64,000 nt of DNA from JANQPX01 sp039197065 (lineage in GTDB: Bacteria > Pseudomonadota > Alphaproteobacteria > Geminicoccales > Geminicoccaceae): positions 23,479 to 87,478 of the forward strand of contig JBCCUL010000038.1 in the NCBI GenBank assembly GCA_039197065.1, written 5' to 3'. The position numbers and the translations under genes are program-made. The first letter of the stretch is position 1, and each line of letters starts with the position of its first letter. The notes beneath the pieces are model-generated. The model had not been told where the DNA came from, did no database searches, and worked only from the letters and a program-made list of their open reading frames with translations. Positions 1 to 7,149 of this stretch are shown piece by piece.

Positions 1-642
1 AGTCACGGAGAGGTCCGCGACCTCCTGATCATCGGCGGCGGTGACGGCGGCATGCTGAAGGAGGCGCTGAAGCACAGCTCGGTGAAACGCGCGACCATGG
101 TCGAGATCGACCCCTCCGTGGTCGAAATGTGCCGGGAGCACCTCCCCTCGATCTCGAACGGCGCCTTCGACGATCCGCGCACTGATCTGGTGTTCGCGGA
201 CGGCGTCGATTTCGTGAAGACCACGGACAAACGCTTCGACGTGGCGATCATCGACAGCACCGATCCGATCGGCCCGGGCGAAGTGCTGTTCACCGATGAT
301 TTCTATCGGTCAGCCAAAAGCGTCCTCAAGGAGGGCGGCATCCTCGTGACCCAGAACGGCGTTCCCTTCGTCCAGGGCGATGAGCTCGCAAACTCGATGC
401 GCGCGCTCAAAGGCCTGTTTGCCGACGCCACCTGCTACATGGCGACCGTGCCCGGCTATGTCGGCGGTCCCATGGCTTTCGGCTTCGCGACCGATGCGGT
501 CGATCATCGACGGGTGCCGATCGAGACGTTAGAGCGGCGATTCATGGCGGCGGCGCTGGATGTTCGGTATTATACGCCGCCGGTGCATCAGGGCGCCTTC
601 GGGCTTCCGGGCTATGTGCTGGAGTTGGTTGAGGGGCGTTAA
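1..642 (+). CDS. speE: spermidine synthase (polyamine aminopropyltransferase), 5' end cut by window
   Basis: Transfers an aminopropyl group from decarboxylated S-adenosylmethionine to putrescine; a cytosolic enzyme of polyamine synthesis. The reading frame is open from base 1, so the N-terminal part lies outside the window and 213 codons are seen. The visible part starts with the nucleotide-binding motif GGGDGG (visible residues 12-17), followed by the acidic strand end VEID and the family signature DSTDPIGPGE at about residues 85-94. The first Asp of that signature region is the catalytic base in known spermidine synthases. The C-terminus matches the usual family length. The next gene is 590 bases away, so no operon is visible on this side. 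Confidence 0.93.
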   Translation, partial: SHGEVRDLLIIGGGDGGMLKEALKHSSVKRATMVEIDPSVVEMCREHLPSISNGAFDDPRTDLVFADGVDFVKTTDKRFDVAIIDSTDPIGPGEVLFTDDFYRSAKSVLKEGGILVTQNGVPFVQGDELANSMRALKGLFADATCYMATVPGYVGGPMAFGFATDAVDHRRVPIETLERRFMAAALDVRYYTPPVHQGAFGLPGYVLELVEGR

Positions 643-735
643 GGGGCGAGTATCTGCTGGCTATGATTGCGCGTCACGGACGTCGGCCGGCGCTTGACAG
701 GCGTCGCCACTTCAGCCTTCCGGACGTGACGGACG

Positions 736-1018
736 TCACCAGATCCCGCGTATCGTCACCCCGGCAAAGTACCTTATCAATGTCTCGGTGCCGTCGATCT
801 GTTCGCCATCATCCTGTAATTCCCAAGCCATGACCTGAGCATAGGGTACCACCTGCAGATGATTCATGATCGAATTCGCCCTCTTCATCGAGGGCGGTAT
901 TCCCCGTGCCGAGGGTGCCATAGGTCAAATCGAGATCCACATGGGGTCTGTATTGCCAGTTATTGCCTGCTGATAGAGCTGGCTCCTGTGCGCTGGCCGA
1001 TGTGATCGGCAGATTCAA
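736..1018 (-). pseudogene. frameshifted remnant, possibly of a beta-barrel or secreted protein
   Basis: Two overlapping minus-strand frames read like parts of one protein. Bases 1018 to about 870 give a segment containing NWQYRPHVDLDLTYGTLG. The next frame continues through NHLQVVPYAQVMAWELQDD to a stop at 736, ending in YFAGVTIRGIW. The alternating aromatic/polar pattern and the aromatic last residue resemble the final strands of an outer-membrane barrel. No family is recognised. The rest of the 643-1232 gap shows no convincing gene on either strand. The remnant idea rests on residue composition and frame complementarity only. Confidence 0.3.
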
Positions 1019-1232
1019 GCTTGTCAGACCGTTTATTGACGTCTGTCGGTGACGTGAGTTTGGACATCCCGCGCGGCTTTATCGGCGCTTGCAGCCTCCA
1101 ACGCCCGATCGAAGCGAACGCTGCAGCGAGAGGTCATACTTCGCTGCCCTTGGACGGCAAGATTGCAGACTCTCGGATAACAAAATCTTCAGAACCTTAA
1201 GTGTATAATGACCGTTTTCGATAGAAGGCTGG

Positions 1233-2825
1233 GTGGTTGGACGCATGCGCCTCCGTTACGCACTGATGTCGCTCTTCCTGATACTGACCGCCGTTCCCTT
1301 AACGGTATTCTGGGCATGGCCGCATTCTCAGGTCCTGCAGAACGAGTTTGACGACGTTCGGGATCGTCACCTCTTGCTGGCGCGCAACCTCGGCGCGGCC
1401 CTCGAGCGTTATCATCAGGACGTCATCACGGCCTTCAATCTGATCGCCATCAACGCCATCAAGGAAAATGAGGTCGAGCAGGCTCAGGATCTGCTGCTCA
1501 ATCTGAGCTTTCGGCATATCTGCATTGCCGAAGAAGCGACCGGCTCCGTCATTTCGGAGATCAGCCCCATCGCTTTGCCGTGTCCCAAGGTCGTGCCGGA
1601 CAAGCGCATGTATGTCTTTGCCAGGCTGGCCCGTGAGGATCGCGCGACCTTTAGCGAAGTTCTCGAGGGACCGGAAGGCAATCCCGTCATGTATGTCGTT
1701 CGCCGCTTCGGGGGTCTCGTGGCGATCGGCGCGCTGAATACCGACTATTTCGTTCGGCTCGGCAAGGCGATCTCCTTTGGCGTCCTGGGCCATGCCGCGA
1801 TCGTCGATCATAAGGGCAATGTTCTCGCCCACCCGCTCGACGACTGGATTGCCGCGCGCCGAAACCTCTCCAAGGTATCGGCCGTCGCCCGGATGCTGAA
1901 CGGCGAGACGGGCATCGAGACCTTCTATTCTCCGGCGCTCAAAGGCGACATGATCGCCGGCTTCACGGTCGTGCCGGAGGCCGGGTGGGGCGTCATGATC
2001 CCGCAGCCTATCGTAGAGCTTCATGAAACGGCGAAACAGGCGGAGACGTCGGCGCTGACCGTTTTCCTCGTCGGTATCCTGATCGCCTGTGTCTGCGGCT
2101 GGGTGGTCGCGATCCTGTGCGCGCGCCCGCTGGAGCTAATCAGCCAGGCGGCCGATCAGGTCGCTCAGGGCGACGAGCCGATCGAGATTGCCGAACTCAG
2201 AAGCAGGCTGGTTCCCGCGGAATTCGGCTGGGTGCAATCAAGTTTCAATGCCATGGTTCGCCGACTGCGCGAAAACATGATCCGCATCAACAAGCTCGCC
2301 TATGAGGACAAGGTCAGCGGGTTGGCGAACCGTGCGATGTTCCGAAATTACGTCACGAAGAAGATCAACGAATTGCAGGCCAACGGCCGCCGCGGTCTCA
2401 TCATTTTCATCGATCTCGACGGCTTCAAGGCGGTCAACGACAATCATGGCCATGATCTCGGCGATGAACTGCTGCGCCGTTTTTCCATCCGCTTGAGATC
2501 TCTGTTCGATCAAATGGCGTCCGGACCGGAGGACGATAAAGACGTCATCTCGCTTCGGGCCCAGCTTGCCAAAAGCTATCTCCTGGCCCGCTTGGGGGGC
2601 GACGAATTCGCCATCTTTCTGGCCGGCGCCGAGCGCAGTGGCGATGGCGACGTGATCGCCAAGGCGATCCTGCGTGCGGTCCGCGACCCCTTCATACTGG
2701 GCAGCAAAGAGATCACGATAGGCGCCTCGATCGGCCTAGCACGCTTCCCCGATGATGGCGAAAGCTATCCGCCGCTGATCCGGCATGCCGACATGGCCAT
2801 GTACGAAGCCAAGCGCGCCGGCTAG
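1233..2825 (+). CDS. membrane diguanylate cyclase with sensor domain; N-terminal half of an amber-interrupted GGDEF-EAL protein
   Basis: Predicted inner-membrane cyclic-di-GMP enzyme. TM helix at about 9-29, a Cache-like periplasmic sensor at about 31-270, second TM at 273-297, HAMP-like linker to about 350, then a GGDEF domain with the intact GGDEF motif at 455-459. The usual RxxD inhibitory site just upstream of GGDEF is absent and that stretch carries an insertion (about 428-448). The frame stops at a TAG (2823-2825) directly after KRAG, where family members continue with a basic residue and NTYRFFD. Exactly those residues follow in the same frame. The start is taken as GTG at 1233 with GAAGG five bases upstream; ATG at 1245 is the alternative. 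Confidence 0.85.
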   Translation: MVGRMRLRYALMSLFLILTAVPLTVFWAWPHSQVLQNEFDDVRDRHLLLARNLGAALERYHQDVITAFNLIAINAIKENEVEQAQDLLLNLSFRHICIAEEATGSVISEISPIALPCPKVVPDKRMYVFARLAREDRATFSEVLEGPEGNPVMYVVRRFGGLVAIGALNTDYFVRLGKAISFGVLGHAAIVDHKGNVLAHPLDDWIAARRNLSKVSAVARMLNGETGIETFYSPALKGDMIAGFTVVPEAGWGVMIPQPIVELHETAKQAETSALTVFLVGILIACVCGWVVAILCARPLELISQAADQVAQGDEPIEIAELRSRLVPAEFGWVQSSFNAMVRRLRENMIRINKLAYEDKVSGLANRAMFRNYVTKKINELQANGRRGLIIFIDLDGFKAVNDNHGHDLGDELLRRFSIRLRSLFDQMASGPEDDKDVISLRAQLAKSYLLARLGGDEFAIFLAGAERSGDGDVIAKAILRAVRDPFILGSKEITIGASIGLARFPDDGESYPPLIRHADMAMYEAKRAG

Positions 2826-2882
2826 AACACCTACCGTTTCTTCGATCGCAAGATCCAGGCTGCCCTCAACCAGGCGGACGAG

Positions 2883-3689
2883 GTGCGGCGTCAGATCCCG
2901 CAGGCGCTTAAGCTCGATCAGTTCGAGCTTCACTACCAGCCGCGATTCCACGCCGCATCCCGCGAGGTCCGGTGCATGGAGGCGCTGATCAGATGGAATC
3001 ACCCGAAGGATGGTCAGCGGCAACCCGGCGAATTCCTCGCGGCCGTCGAATCGACCGATATGATCGTCCAGATCGACCACTGGGTGCTGCGCAAGGCCCT
3101 GCAGCAGCTCGGCGAATGGTCGCGCAGCTTTGCCGATCTCTCTTTGTCGATCAACATGTCGACGCGTCAGCTCACCGATCCGAACATGGCCAATCATGTC
3201 ATCGACCTCGTCCAGAAAGCCGGCGTCGATCCTGCAAAGATCGAATTGGAAGTCACGGAACACGCAGTCCTCAACAATGAGCAGACGGCGCGCCACGTCA
3301 TTCAGCGTCTTCACGACTTCGGTCTGAAGATCGCCATCGACGACTTCGGTCAGGGTTACTCCAACTTCGCGCGATTTGCGGAGCTTCCCGTCGATGTCAT
3401 CAAGATCGATCGCAGCCTTACATCCAAGCTCACCGAAGATCCGAGAGTGCCTACAATCGTCAGGTCGCTGATCACGATGGCGGAGGGCCTGAACTGCACC
3501 ACGGTGGCCGAAGGCATTGAAGCGTTGGAGCAGGTTTCCATCCTGGGCGAGCTTGGATGCACCGAGTTTCAGGGCTTCCTCTTCTCCCGGCCGCTCGCCG
3601 CCGCGGATGCCGAGGCTTGGCTGAACCGGGCGGCGGCAACGATCGAGGCGGTTAACGAGGACCGCATTTCGATCTTGAGACCGGCCTGA
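2883..3689 (+). CDS. EAL (cyclic-di-GMP phosphodiesterase) domain; C-terminal half of the interrupted protein
   Basis: Same reading frame as the GGDEF half; the open frame resumes at base 2826 immediately after the amber codon, and 2883 is the first GTG. Conserved catalytic elements are all present: EALIRW, SINMS, ELEVTE, DDFGQGYSN, KIDRSL and AEGIE. Cyclic-di-GMP hydrolysis therefore remains plausible if the domain is made. No good ribosome binding site precedes the GTG, so independent translation is doubtful. It may be expressed only by readthrough, be dead, or reflect a single-base sequencing error. A DUF1127 gene follows after about 130 bases. Confidence 0.75.
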   Translation: MRRQIPQALKLDQFELHYQPRFHAASREVRCMEALIRWNHPKDGQRQPGEFLAAVESTDMIVQIDHWVLRKALQQLGEWSRSFADLSLSINMSTRQLTDPNMANHVIDLVQKAGVDPAKIELEVTEHAVLNNEQTARHVIQRLHDFGLKIAIDDFGQGYSNFARFAELPVDVIKIDRSLTSKLTEDPRVPTIVRSLITMAEGLNCTTVAEGIEALEQVSILGELGCTEFQGFLFSRPLAAADAEAWLNRAAATIEAVNEDRISILRPA

Positions 3690-3816
3690 TCAGGTCAATC
3701 TCCGAAGCCGAAAACGTCGATCGGCTGTGAACTAGGTAACAGCGCACGGTCCCTTTCCCGATCTAGCTTCAGAGGGTCATGATTGATGACCCCGTATATC
3801 GGGAAAGGACGATCCG

Positions 3817-4056
3817 ATGTTGAATGCAGTCAGACCATTTATCGACTTCTATCGAGTGGCGTCATTTTCGACATCCAGCCCGCCCAGCAGCGGTTTTCAA
3901 GGGCTCTGGCGGGGCGTTGAGCGCGGCTGGCTCGCCGCACGGCGCTATCGCCGCCTGCAGCTGATGAGCGACCGGGAACTGGCGGTGCTTGGGCTCGATC
4001 GCGGCTCGATCGGCCGCCATGCCTTCTTCGGCGAACCGCCCTTTGACCGCGACTGA
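3817..4056 (+). CDS. DUF1127 (YjiS-like) small basic protein
   Basis: 79 residues. The C-terminal half has the DUF1127 pattern: an aromatic/basic stretch (RGWLAARRYRRLQLMSDREL) followed by VLGLDRGSIG. Proteins with this domain are common in alphaproteobacteria; some have been tied to RNA turnover or phosphate and stress responses, but nothing here tells which. The start is supported by GGAAAGGACG upstream of the ATG. The N-terminal 30 residues are Ser/Pro rich and not conserved-looking. Confidence 0.8.
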   Translation: MLNAVRPFIDFYRVASFSTSSPPSSGFQGLWRGVERGWLAARRYRRLQLMSDRELAVLGLDRGSIGRHAFFGEPPFDRD

Positions 4057-4171
4057 CGAGCGTCGATCGCCAGCGGTCCATCCCGTTCAGCCCGACAGAT
4101 GTCCTCATACCATCGGACTGTGCCAGCTCGTTCTTCGAAGACGGTCGCAGGGCGATGCGGTGGTCACACCA

Positions 4172-4756
4172 TTAGAAGCTTTGCAGGGCGTCGAAATCGA
4201 TCGCCTGGAAATAGGCTTCCTTCTGATCGGCCGCCGCCGAACCGGTGACGCTGATCATGAAGCGGTTGTGGACGACCGCTTGCAGCTCGCCGTCCTGGGT
4301 CTGAATGACCTTCTGGCCGCCAACGCGCTTTAGCTGACCGCCTGTGGCACCGGCCATGGCGGGGTTGTTGAAGAGCGCCATCATGGTCGCCATCAGCGGA
4401 CTGTCGGCCATCACCTGAATCTCGACGCTGTCGCCGTCTTTTCGGTATTCGGCGCCGGCACCGAGACCGCCGCCGAACATCGCCATCCCGGCCATGTTCT
4501 CATTGCCGGTCATCTCCTGGGTCCAGCCGTCGAAAGGTGCGGGCAGGATGTCGCCGAGGGACGCCGCCTGTTTTTGGGCTAGCAGCTGGCTGACATAATC
4601 GAGCTCGCCCTTGGCCGTGGCGATGTCGCCGGCCTGATAGGCTTCAAGCGCCGTGTTGATCGAGTCCTCGATCTCATCGGCGGCGGCAGGCGCCGTCAGC
4701 GCCAGAACCAGGGCCGCAGCGACAGCGCTGGATGACCGAATGACGTGCAGCTTCAT
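4172..4756 (-). CDS. secreted protein of unknown function (paralogue of the gene at 26420-27052)
   Basis: 194 residues with a clear signal peptide (about residues 1-26, ending APAAA), so probably periplasmic. After it comes a short helical segment (INTALEAYQAGDIATAKGEL) resembling one tetratricopeptide-like hairpin, then a Gly/Met-rich stretch (about 88-102) and a beta-rich half containing VMADSPLMATMMALFNNP. The same order, with YYAEGDLSRALTEL and LMVDSPMVQAFSAVFSIP, occurs in the secreted protein at 26.4 kb, so the two are paralogues. No catalytic motif is visible and I do not recognise the family. It converges on the DUF1127 gene. Confidence 0.8.
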   Translation of the reverse strand: MKLHVIRSSSAVAAALVLALTAPAAADEIEDSINTALEAYQAGDIATAKGELDYVSQLLAQKQAASLGDILPAPFDGWTQEMTGNENMAGMAMFGGGLGAGAEYRKDGDSVEIQVMADSPLMATMMALFNNPAMAGATGGQLKRVGGQKVIQTQDGELQAVVHNRFMISVTGSAAADQKEAYFQAIDFDALQSF

Positions 4757-4869
4757 CAGAACAACTCCCCGACATTACGATAATGATCTGTTTTGAGGGT
4801 TTCACCCGATTGTCGTGTGAATGGCAAGCCCGACCTGCAGCGCAGGAGGCAAAGTTTCAGGATGCCCAA

Positions 4870-5451
4870 TCAAGGATCGATAAGGATCCGACCCAGAAGA
4901 TCGACGTCGCCGTCGGCCGCAACATCGATCACGATCGCCTCGCCGGACTTCGGGAAGACATCGGTCAGCCCGGTGATATTGACCTGATGGGTGACAAGCA
5001 CGAGGCGCTCGTCCTCAGGGAGATCGTCCAGCAAGTCGAGAGTTTCGCGGATCTGGGATTCCGCGGTCGAGCGGTCCCGGAAGAAGGAGTTCAGGGGAGG
5101 AAAGTCCTCGACCGGGCCGAGATCCAGCAATTCGGCCGTCTCGCGGCAGCGGCACCACTGGCTGGTCAGCACCCGCGTGATCTCCACACCCTGCTGCTTG
5201 AAGGCGACACCGATTTTCCGCGCCTGTTCGCGGCCTTCATCACTCAGATTGCGCTGGGTCCCGCAGTCCGCGAGGTCGAAATCCGCGGGATCGCCGGTGC
5301 CGGGGGCCAAAGCGTGACGCATGAGGATGACGGTGCCGGGCCGTTTCGCCGCCTCCCAGCCTTCCTCATCGGCGAGCACCGGCATTGACAGCAAAAGCGC
5401 CGTGAGCAAAGCGAAACTGCCGGAAAACCAGGCGGCATAGCGTCGAGCCAT
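4870..5451 (-). CDS. secreted histidine-phosphatase superfamily protein
   Basis: 193 residues from the chosen start. An N-terminal signal peptide (about 1-27, ending PVLA) points to the periplasm. The phosphohistidine motif appears as LMRHALAPG (R45-H46), followed by a second conserved Arg in TSQWCRCRET and the late His in VTHQVNITG, the usual layout of the phosphoglycerate-mutase-like fold. The substrate is unknown. The start is ATG at 5451 because GGAGAGG lies six bases upstream; an ATG at 5466 overlaps that Shine-Dalgarno sequence. It lies just downstream of moaE on the same strand and could be the last gene of that transcription unit. Confidence 0.82.
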   Translation of the reverse strand: MARRYAAWFSGSFALLTALLLSMPVLADEEGWEAAKRPGTVILMRHALAPGTGDPADFDLADCGTQRNLSDEGREQARKIGVAFKQQGVEITRVLTSQWCRCRETAELLDLGPVEDFPPLNSFFRDRSTAESQIRETLDLLDDLPEDERLVLVTHQVNITGLTDVFPKSGEAIVIDVAADGDVDLLGRILIDP

Positions 5452-5487
5452 GTTCAACCTCTCCATTTCGGTGAGATGGCCGCGCCA

Positions 5488-5991
5488 TCAACTCTCGTCT
5501 GGCAGCCGCCAGCGGGCGGCGGCCTGGTCGTCGGAATCGCGAGCATCGACCCAGCTGGCCTCGCCGTCCCCTTCCTCCAGTTTCCAGAAGGGCGCTTTGG
5601 TTTTCAGCCAGTCGATCAGGAAGGCGCAGGAGTCGAGGGCGGCGGCGCGGTGCGGGGAGGCCGTGGCCACCAAGACGATGGGCTCGCCGGGCAGCATGCG
5701 GCCGTAACGGTGGATGATGAGGCTTGCCTGCAGCGGCCAGCGGCGGTTGGCCTCAGCCTCGATCTCGGCGAGTTTCTTTTCGGTCATGCCAGGATAGTGC
5801 TCGAGGGTCAGCGCCGCGATCTTGCTGTCGTCTCCGCCTTCCTGGCCGACGAAATCGCGCACCAGGCCGGTGAAGCTGGCGACGGCGCCGATATCGGTGC
5901 GTCCGGCGCTCAAAGCGGCGAGCTCCGCCCCCACGTCAAAAGCGTCCTCCTGAACCCTAATCATGTCGAATGTCGACCTCATGGACTTCAT
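5488..5991 (-). CDS. moaE: molybdopterin synthase catalytic subunit
   Basis: Large subunit of molybdopterin synthase; converts cyclic pyranopterin monophosphate to molybdopterin with sulfur from thiocarboxylated MoaD. Core features are FTGLVRD near the N-terminus, the strand LEHYPGM, HRYG, and the catalytic-lysine segment KTKAPFWK, whose two outer lysines are seven residues apart as in known MoaE. Translation may start at 5991 (AGAGG four bases upstream) or at the ATG at 5964, which gives a more typical N-terminus. moaD lies about 75 bases upstream on the same strand, matching the two-subunit enzyme. The C-terminus carries about 20 extra polar residues. Confidence 0.93.
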   Translation of the reverse strand: MKSMRSTFDMIRVQEDAFDVGAELAALSAGRTDIGAVASFTGLVRDFVGQEGGDDSKIAALTLEHYPGMTEKKLAEIEAEANRRWPLQASLIIHRYGRMLPGEPIVLVATASPHRAAALDSCAFLIDWLKTKAPFWKLEEGDGEASWVDARDSDDQAAARWRLPDES

Positions 5992-6065
5992 ACCGCCTCT
6001 GTCCGGATTGGCGGTTTGCGCCCAAGTTTTCCAATGTTCTCGTCATGGTAGCGGGACCTTCCCGC

Positions 6066-6317
6066 CTAGCCGCCGGTGACCGGGGGGAAGAAGGCGACCT
6101 CGTCGCCCGGCTTCACGGGGTGGTCGGGTTCGGCGTAGTCCTGGTTGACGGCGGCGCGCACGACGCCCTTTCGGCCGATCGCTTCGGCGAAGCCCGGTCG
6201 ATCCGCGGCGAGCCAGGTCATGAGATCGCCGACCGTGGTCACGTCAGCCGGCGGACTGACCTCCTCCTCGGCTTTGCCGACCTTGGTGCGCAACCAAGCG
6301 AAATATCGGATGTTCAT
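6066..6317 (-). CDS. moaD: molybdopterin synthase sulfur carrier subunit
   Basis: 83-residue ubiquitin-like sulfur carrier ending in Gly-Gly (PPVTGG), the residue pair that is adenylated and thiocarboxylated before sulfur is handed to MoaE. The sequence begins MNIRYFAWLR and shows the typical core AVNQDYAEPDHPVKPGDEVAFFPP. The start at 6317 is preferred over upstream ATGs at 6341 and 6329 because it gives the usual MoaD length and is preceded by GGACAGG. It sits between pgsA and moaE, all on the minus strand, in an order common in alphaproteobacteria. Confidence 0.93.
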   Translation of the reverse strand: MNIRYFAWLRTKVGKAEEEVSPPADVTTVGDLMTWLAADRPGFAEAIGRKGVVRAAVNQDYAEPDHPVKPGDEVAFFPPVTGG

Positions 6318-6423
6318 CTCGAACCTGTCCATTGAACCCATGTTTGAGACGACAACTAGGCGCTACCCGCCCCTCAGGCAAGTCCAGGCCGGCGGTCCTG
6401 CTGCCTAGCGGGCCGTGATCCCT

Positions 6424-6996
6424 TCACCGGGCGGTGGCGGTGCCGGTAGATTCTTCGGCGGTGTGGCGAAGGCCGACCTGGAGATAGTCGAAGCCGGTGA
6501 CCAGGGTGAGGACGGCGGCCAGCCAGAGGCCATACCAGCCGATCACGTCGGCGAACGCCCACCAGGGTGCTGCGGTGCCGACCATCAGGAAGCCGAGCGC
6601 AGTCATCTGAACGCCGGTTTTCCACTTGGCGAGCTTCGAGACCGGCAGGCCGACGCGCAGCTCGGCCAGGAACTCGCGGAGGCCTGAGACGATGATCTCG
6701 CGGCAGAGGATGACCAGCGACGGCAGGATGGGCGCCCGGTCGAAATGCACGAGCATCAGGATGGCGGCGCCTACGAGGAGCTTGTCGGCGATCGGATCGA
6801 GCATGCGCCCAAACGCGGACTGCATGGACCAACTGCGCGCGAGATATCCGTCCAGGAAATCGGTGATCGCGGCGAGCGAAAAGATCACGCAGGTGGTCCA
6901 CATGCCGATGTCGCCCGGAAGATAGAATGCCGCGGCGAGGGCCGGAACCGCGAGCACGCGACCCATGGTCAAGAGATTGGGCGTGCCGGTGAGCAT
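6424..6996 (-). CDS. pgsA: CDP-diacylglycerol-glycerol-3-phosphate 3-phosphatidyltransferase
   Basis: Inner-membrane enzyme making phosphatidylglycerol phosphate, the committed step to phosphatidylglycerol and cardiolipin. The 190-residue protein has the complete CDP-alcohol phosphotransferase signature: D46, D49-G50, A53-R54, G63, D67 and D71 with the canonical spacing. Hydrophobic stretches at about 12-26, 32-46, 72-84 and 115-175 fit a multi-helix membrane protein. It is downstream of uvrC (gap of about 150 bases) and upstream of moaD on the same strand. Confidence 0.95.
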   Translation of the reverse strand: MLTGTPNLLTMGRVLAVPALAAAFYLPGDIGMWTTCVIFSLAAITDFLDGYLARSWSMQSAFGRMLDPIADKLLVGAAILMLVHFDRAPILPSLVILCREIIVSGLREFLAELRVGLPVSKLAKWKTGVQMTALGFLMVGTAAPWWAFADVIGWYGLWLAAVLTLVTGFDYLQVGLRHTAEESTGTATAR

Positions 6997-7149
6997 GGGG
7001 TCAGCTCCTCTTTGCCGTCGTCATTATCGCGAGCCGGATCGGCCGCTGTCCGGGCGTTGGCGACGTGCGGACATCATCCAATAGGAAAAAGGTAGGGTCA
7101 AACCGCGGCGCGGGCCATAAGTCGTTTATGGCAAAAAAAACGCTGGCGT

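Noticed and set aside
2823..2825. Reassignment of TAG to an amino acid
   Set aside because: ppsR, amtB, moaD and gcvH end normally at TAG, so TAG is an ordinary stop here.
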